From positions 1 to 8,756 of the forward strand of contig JAKAUG010000362.1 in the NCBI GenBank assembly GCA_021827805.1: 8,756 nt of DNA, read 5' to 3'. Positions 7,242 through 8,756 of the stretch are shown here, one piece after another; the stretch's first letter is position 1; each line of letters starts with the position of its first letter. The DNA is from Bacillota bacterium. Its GTDB lineage: Bacteria > Bacillota > Sulfobacillia > RBS10-35 > JAJYVN01. The translations under genes were made by a program, and so were the position numbers. The notes beneath the pieces were generated by a model. That model had not been told where the DNA came from, did not search any database, and saw nothing but the letters and a program-made list of their open reading frames with translations.

Positions 7242-7480
7242 CTGTCGCCGCCAAAGGGCCCAAAGCCGCGCCATTGCTGAACCTGACACCCATGGATGGG
7301 GAACGTACACTTGTCCCCACGGCCGAAGGGGCGGTCAGAGCCGTCCCGTGGGGGAACCGATGATCGGTGCGACCCGCCGCGCGTGCGGCTCGGGCCACAC
7401 AGGGTGAATCCGCCTCCCGGCGGACGGGGCGCTTCCCCCCGAACCCCACTGCTCACCCCATAGGCGACGGAAGGGACTGG
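7242..7480 (+). ncRNA. c-di-AMP riboswitch (ydaO/yuaA class)
   Basis: This leader RNA matches the ydaO class, which binds cyclic di-AMP and normally turns downstream genes off. Core blocks appear in the right order: GTGGGGGAACC (7348-7358), AGGGTGAATCC (7401-7411), a perfect stem-loop TCCGCC / GGCGGA (7409-7424), a GGGG...CCCC segment, CCCGAACCCCAC (7438-7449), then GCTCACCCCATAGGCGAC (7451-7468) and GGAAGGGA (7469-7476). GTGGGG (7348-7353) pairs with CCCCAC (7444-7449), replacing the usual CGGG/CCCG pairing. The closing stem can form from CTGTCGCC (7242-7249) and GGCGACGG (7463-7470), with one wobble. The 3' end runs into the probable Shine-Dalgarno of the PG-binding/GH18 gene and no T-tract terminator is seen, so translational control is plausible. 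Differences from the consensus as I remember it are GCTCAC for GCTAAC and TGC for AGC. The 5' boundary is approximate. Confidence 0.85.
7469..7476 (+). promoter_or_regulatory. Probable ribosome binding site merged with the riboswitch 3' end
   Basis: GGAAGGGA lies nine bases before the GTG at 7486 and is also the purine-rich tail that follows the closing stem of the ydaO-type riboswitch; its first two bases take part in that stem. The overlap suggests that folding of the aptamer could alter ribosome access. It is the best candidate ribosome site for this start, but the match is moderate. Confidence 0.5.
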
Positions 7481-7485
7481 GGTCG

Positions 7486-8756
7486 GTGCCGGTACGACGC
7501 TGGCTCAAACGGATGGGAACAGCGGGCGCGGTGGGCCTGTGCCTGGCGGGTCCCCTGCTCGCGGCCTCGCCGAGGGCGGCGGCCGCGGCTTACGCGCCGT
7601 TGCCCATCGGGAGGACCGTGCTGCGCTATGGGGACCTGGGTCCGGCAGTGCGTGTTCTGCAGGCGGACCTCTGGCAATTCGGCTACAACCCTGGACCCGT
7701 GGACGGGATCTTCGGGCCCAGGACCCTGGCCGCGCTGCGCGCCTTCCAACGGCGCCGTGACATCGTTGTCAGCGGGCGTCTCGACCCGGCGACCTTCCAG
7801 CAGGTGCTCGTCGCGCTCGGGTATCGAGCGCCGGCCCCCCGGACCAAGGACGCGGACGATCGGATCCCACCGGCCTCGGCTCCCGCGTCGCACACCCCGC
7901 GGGACGGTGGCCACGGAGGGCCCGCGCCGAGCCCAGGCGCCTCCGGGGACAACCATGGGCAGACCTCCGCTTCCCGCTCCCAGACCAGCGCGTCCTCGCC
8001 AGGAGTTCACGGCGGCAGCGGCCCCGCCCAGATCAGCCACAACCAACAGCTGGTCGGCGGCCCCGCCCAGAGCGCTGAGCGGCAGGCCTCCTTGGCTGCC
8101 GCGTCGCAGCGTGGCGGACAGCGGACATCGCCGCCCACGGCCGGCTCCCCGCCCGCAGCCAGCCACTCCGAGATCCTGGCCTACTGGGCGGTGTGGGGCA
8201 GCAACGCCACCGAACTCGGAGATCTCGGGCAGCACGCCCGCGACATCACCTGGCTCTCGCCCTACTGGTACACCCTGGGCGGCAACGGCACCCTGTCCTC
8301 ACGCGAGTCCGACCACGCCCAGGTCCTCTCGGCCGCCCATGCCGTACAGGTACCCGTACTCGCCCTGATCAACCAGGGGTCCGGCGTGACATCGCTCCTC
8401 TCATCGGCGGCCGGACGCACCATGGCCACCCAGTCCGTCGTCGCCCTGCTGCGGACCAATCCGGGGCTGTCCGGGGTGGTCATCGACTTTGAGCTCCTGC
8501 CGCCCTCCGCGCGCAACGATCTGACGGCCTTCGTGCAGGAACTGCGCGCCACGCTGCCACCCAAGAGCACCATCGGTGTGGCCGTCATGCCCAAGTCCTC
8601 CTCTCCCGGGCCCTCGTACGCCCAGGTCTTCGACTATGCCGCGCTGGGTAAGGCGGCGGACTTCATTCAACTCATGACATACGACCGGCACTCCAACAGC
8701 TCTGCGCCAGGACCGATCTCGCCCAACAACTGGGTGGCTCAGGTGGCCCGCTACGC
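7486..8756 (+). CDS. Secreted peptidoglycan-binding + GH18 glycosidase (YaaH/SleL-like cell-wall or cortex hydrolase), 3' truncated by window
   Basis: This is a likely N-acetylglucosaminidase-type enzyme acting on peptidoglycan outside the membrane or on spore cortex fragments. From GTG 7486 it has a signal peptide (VPVRRWLKR, a hydrophobic core, then an Ala-rich cleavage zone near residues 30-36). A peptidoglycan-binding domain follows (about 45-115: LRYGDLGPAVRVLQ, VDGIFGPRTLAALRAFQ). Next is a long Pro/Ser/Gly/Gln linker (about 116-225), then a GH18 domain from ILAYWAVW (about 229) to the window edge. The GH18 core GVVIDFE holds D334 and the probable catalytic E336, and MTYDRHSNSSAPGPISP matches YaaH/SleL-type spore proteins. 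An ATG at 7513 would lose the basic part of the signal peptide, so GTG is preferred. The frame has no stop up to the edge and the C-terminus is missing. A c-di-AMP riboswitch leads directly into it. A role in germination, rather than vegetative wall turnover, is inference. Confidence 0.9.
   Translation, partial: MPVRRWLKRMGTAGAVGLCLAGPLLAASPRAAAAAYAPLPIGRTVLRYGDLGPAVRVLQADLWQFGYNPGPVDGIFGPRTLAALRAFQRRRDIVVSGRLDPATFQQVLVALGYRAPAPRTKDADDRIPPASAPASHTPRDGGHGGPAPSPGASGDNHGQTSASRSQTSASSPGVHGGSGPAQISHNQQLVGGPAQSAERQASLAAASQRGGQRTSPPTAGSPPAASHSEILAYWAVWGSNATELGDLGQHARDITWLSPYWYTLGGNGTLSSRESDHAQVLSAAHAVQVPVLALINQGSGVTSLLSSAAGRTMATQSVVALLRTNPGLSGVVIDFELLPPSARNDLTAFVQELRATLPPKSTIGVAVMPKSSSPGPSYAQVFDYAALGKAADFIQLMTYDRHSNSSAPGPISPNNWVAQVARY

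Noticed and set aside
7356..7368. Palindrome ACCGATGATCGGT as a repressor operator
   Set aside because: It lies inside the riboswitch right after the GGGGGAACC block and is better explained as part of the RNA fold.
7367..8368. Plus-strand open frame starting inside the riboswitch
   Set aside because: Its translation is Arg/Pro/Ser-rich noise. The frame that gives the signal peptide, PG-binding domain and GH18 motifs is different and runs to the window edge.
1..8756. CRISPR arrays, tRNA or rRNA genes, insertion sequences
   Set aside because: No regularly spaced direct repeats, tRNA-like cloverleaf, rRNA segments, transposase motifs or terminal inverted repeats were seen.

Overview
The window is GC-rich bacterial DNA carrying five protein-coding genes, a riboswitch and several hairpin-forming intergenic stretches. 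Ger-family spore germination receptor genes at the left edge, and at the right edge a peptidoglycan-binding/GH18 enzyme like those used in spore cortex breakdown, point to an endospore-forming member of the Firmicutes (Bacillota). The strong GC bias fits high-GC lineages such as Symbiobacterium, Thermaerobacter or Limnochordia. That placement is inference from gene content and composition, not from a marker gene.

Layout: (1) 1-1742, plus strand: the 3' part of a GerAB-type permease gene overlapping (ATGA) a complete GerAC-type lipoprotein gene; a GerAA gene would be expected just upstream of the window. (2) 1743-2057: a non-coding convergent gap with GC-rich hairpins. (3) 2058-4067, minus strand: a membrane pyrophosphatase (hppA) whose signature residues predict K+ dependence. 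It has two in-frame start sites on either side of a perfect 11-bp hairpin that buries part of the downstream Shine-Dalgarno. (4) 4280-5500, plus strand: a Gfo/Idh/MocA-type NAD(P)-dependent oxidoreductase with ETP in place of the usual EKP motif. (5) 5482-6879, minus strand: a Cys-type sulfatase without a signal peptide, convergent with the oxidoreductase gene and overlapping its end by 19 bp. (6) 6880-7241: a non-coding divergent region with strong hairpins. (7) about 7242-7480: a ydaO-type c-di-AMP riboswitch. (8) 7486 to the end, plus strand: a secreted enzyme with an N-terminal peptidoglycan-binding domain, a low-complexity linker and a GH18 glycosidase domain, truncated by the window edge.

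How they fit together: the two ends share a spore germination/cell-wall theme (germinant sensing; wall or cortex hydrolysis), but they are separate transcription units. The riboswitch in front of the wall hydrolase is the clearest regulatory system here. c-di-AMP is a signal of cell-wall and K+/osmotic state in Gram-positive bacteria, and ydaO-class riboswitches commonly sit ahead of wall hydrolases, normally shutting the gene off when c-di-AMP is high. The pyrophosphatase, oxidoreductase and sulfatase look like metabolic genes with no demonstrated link to the germination genes.
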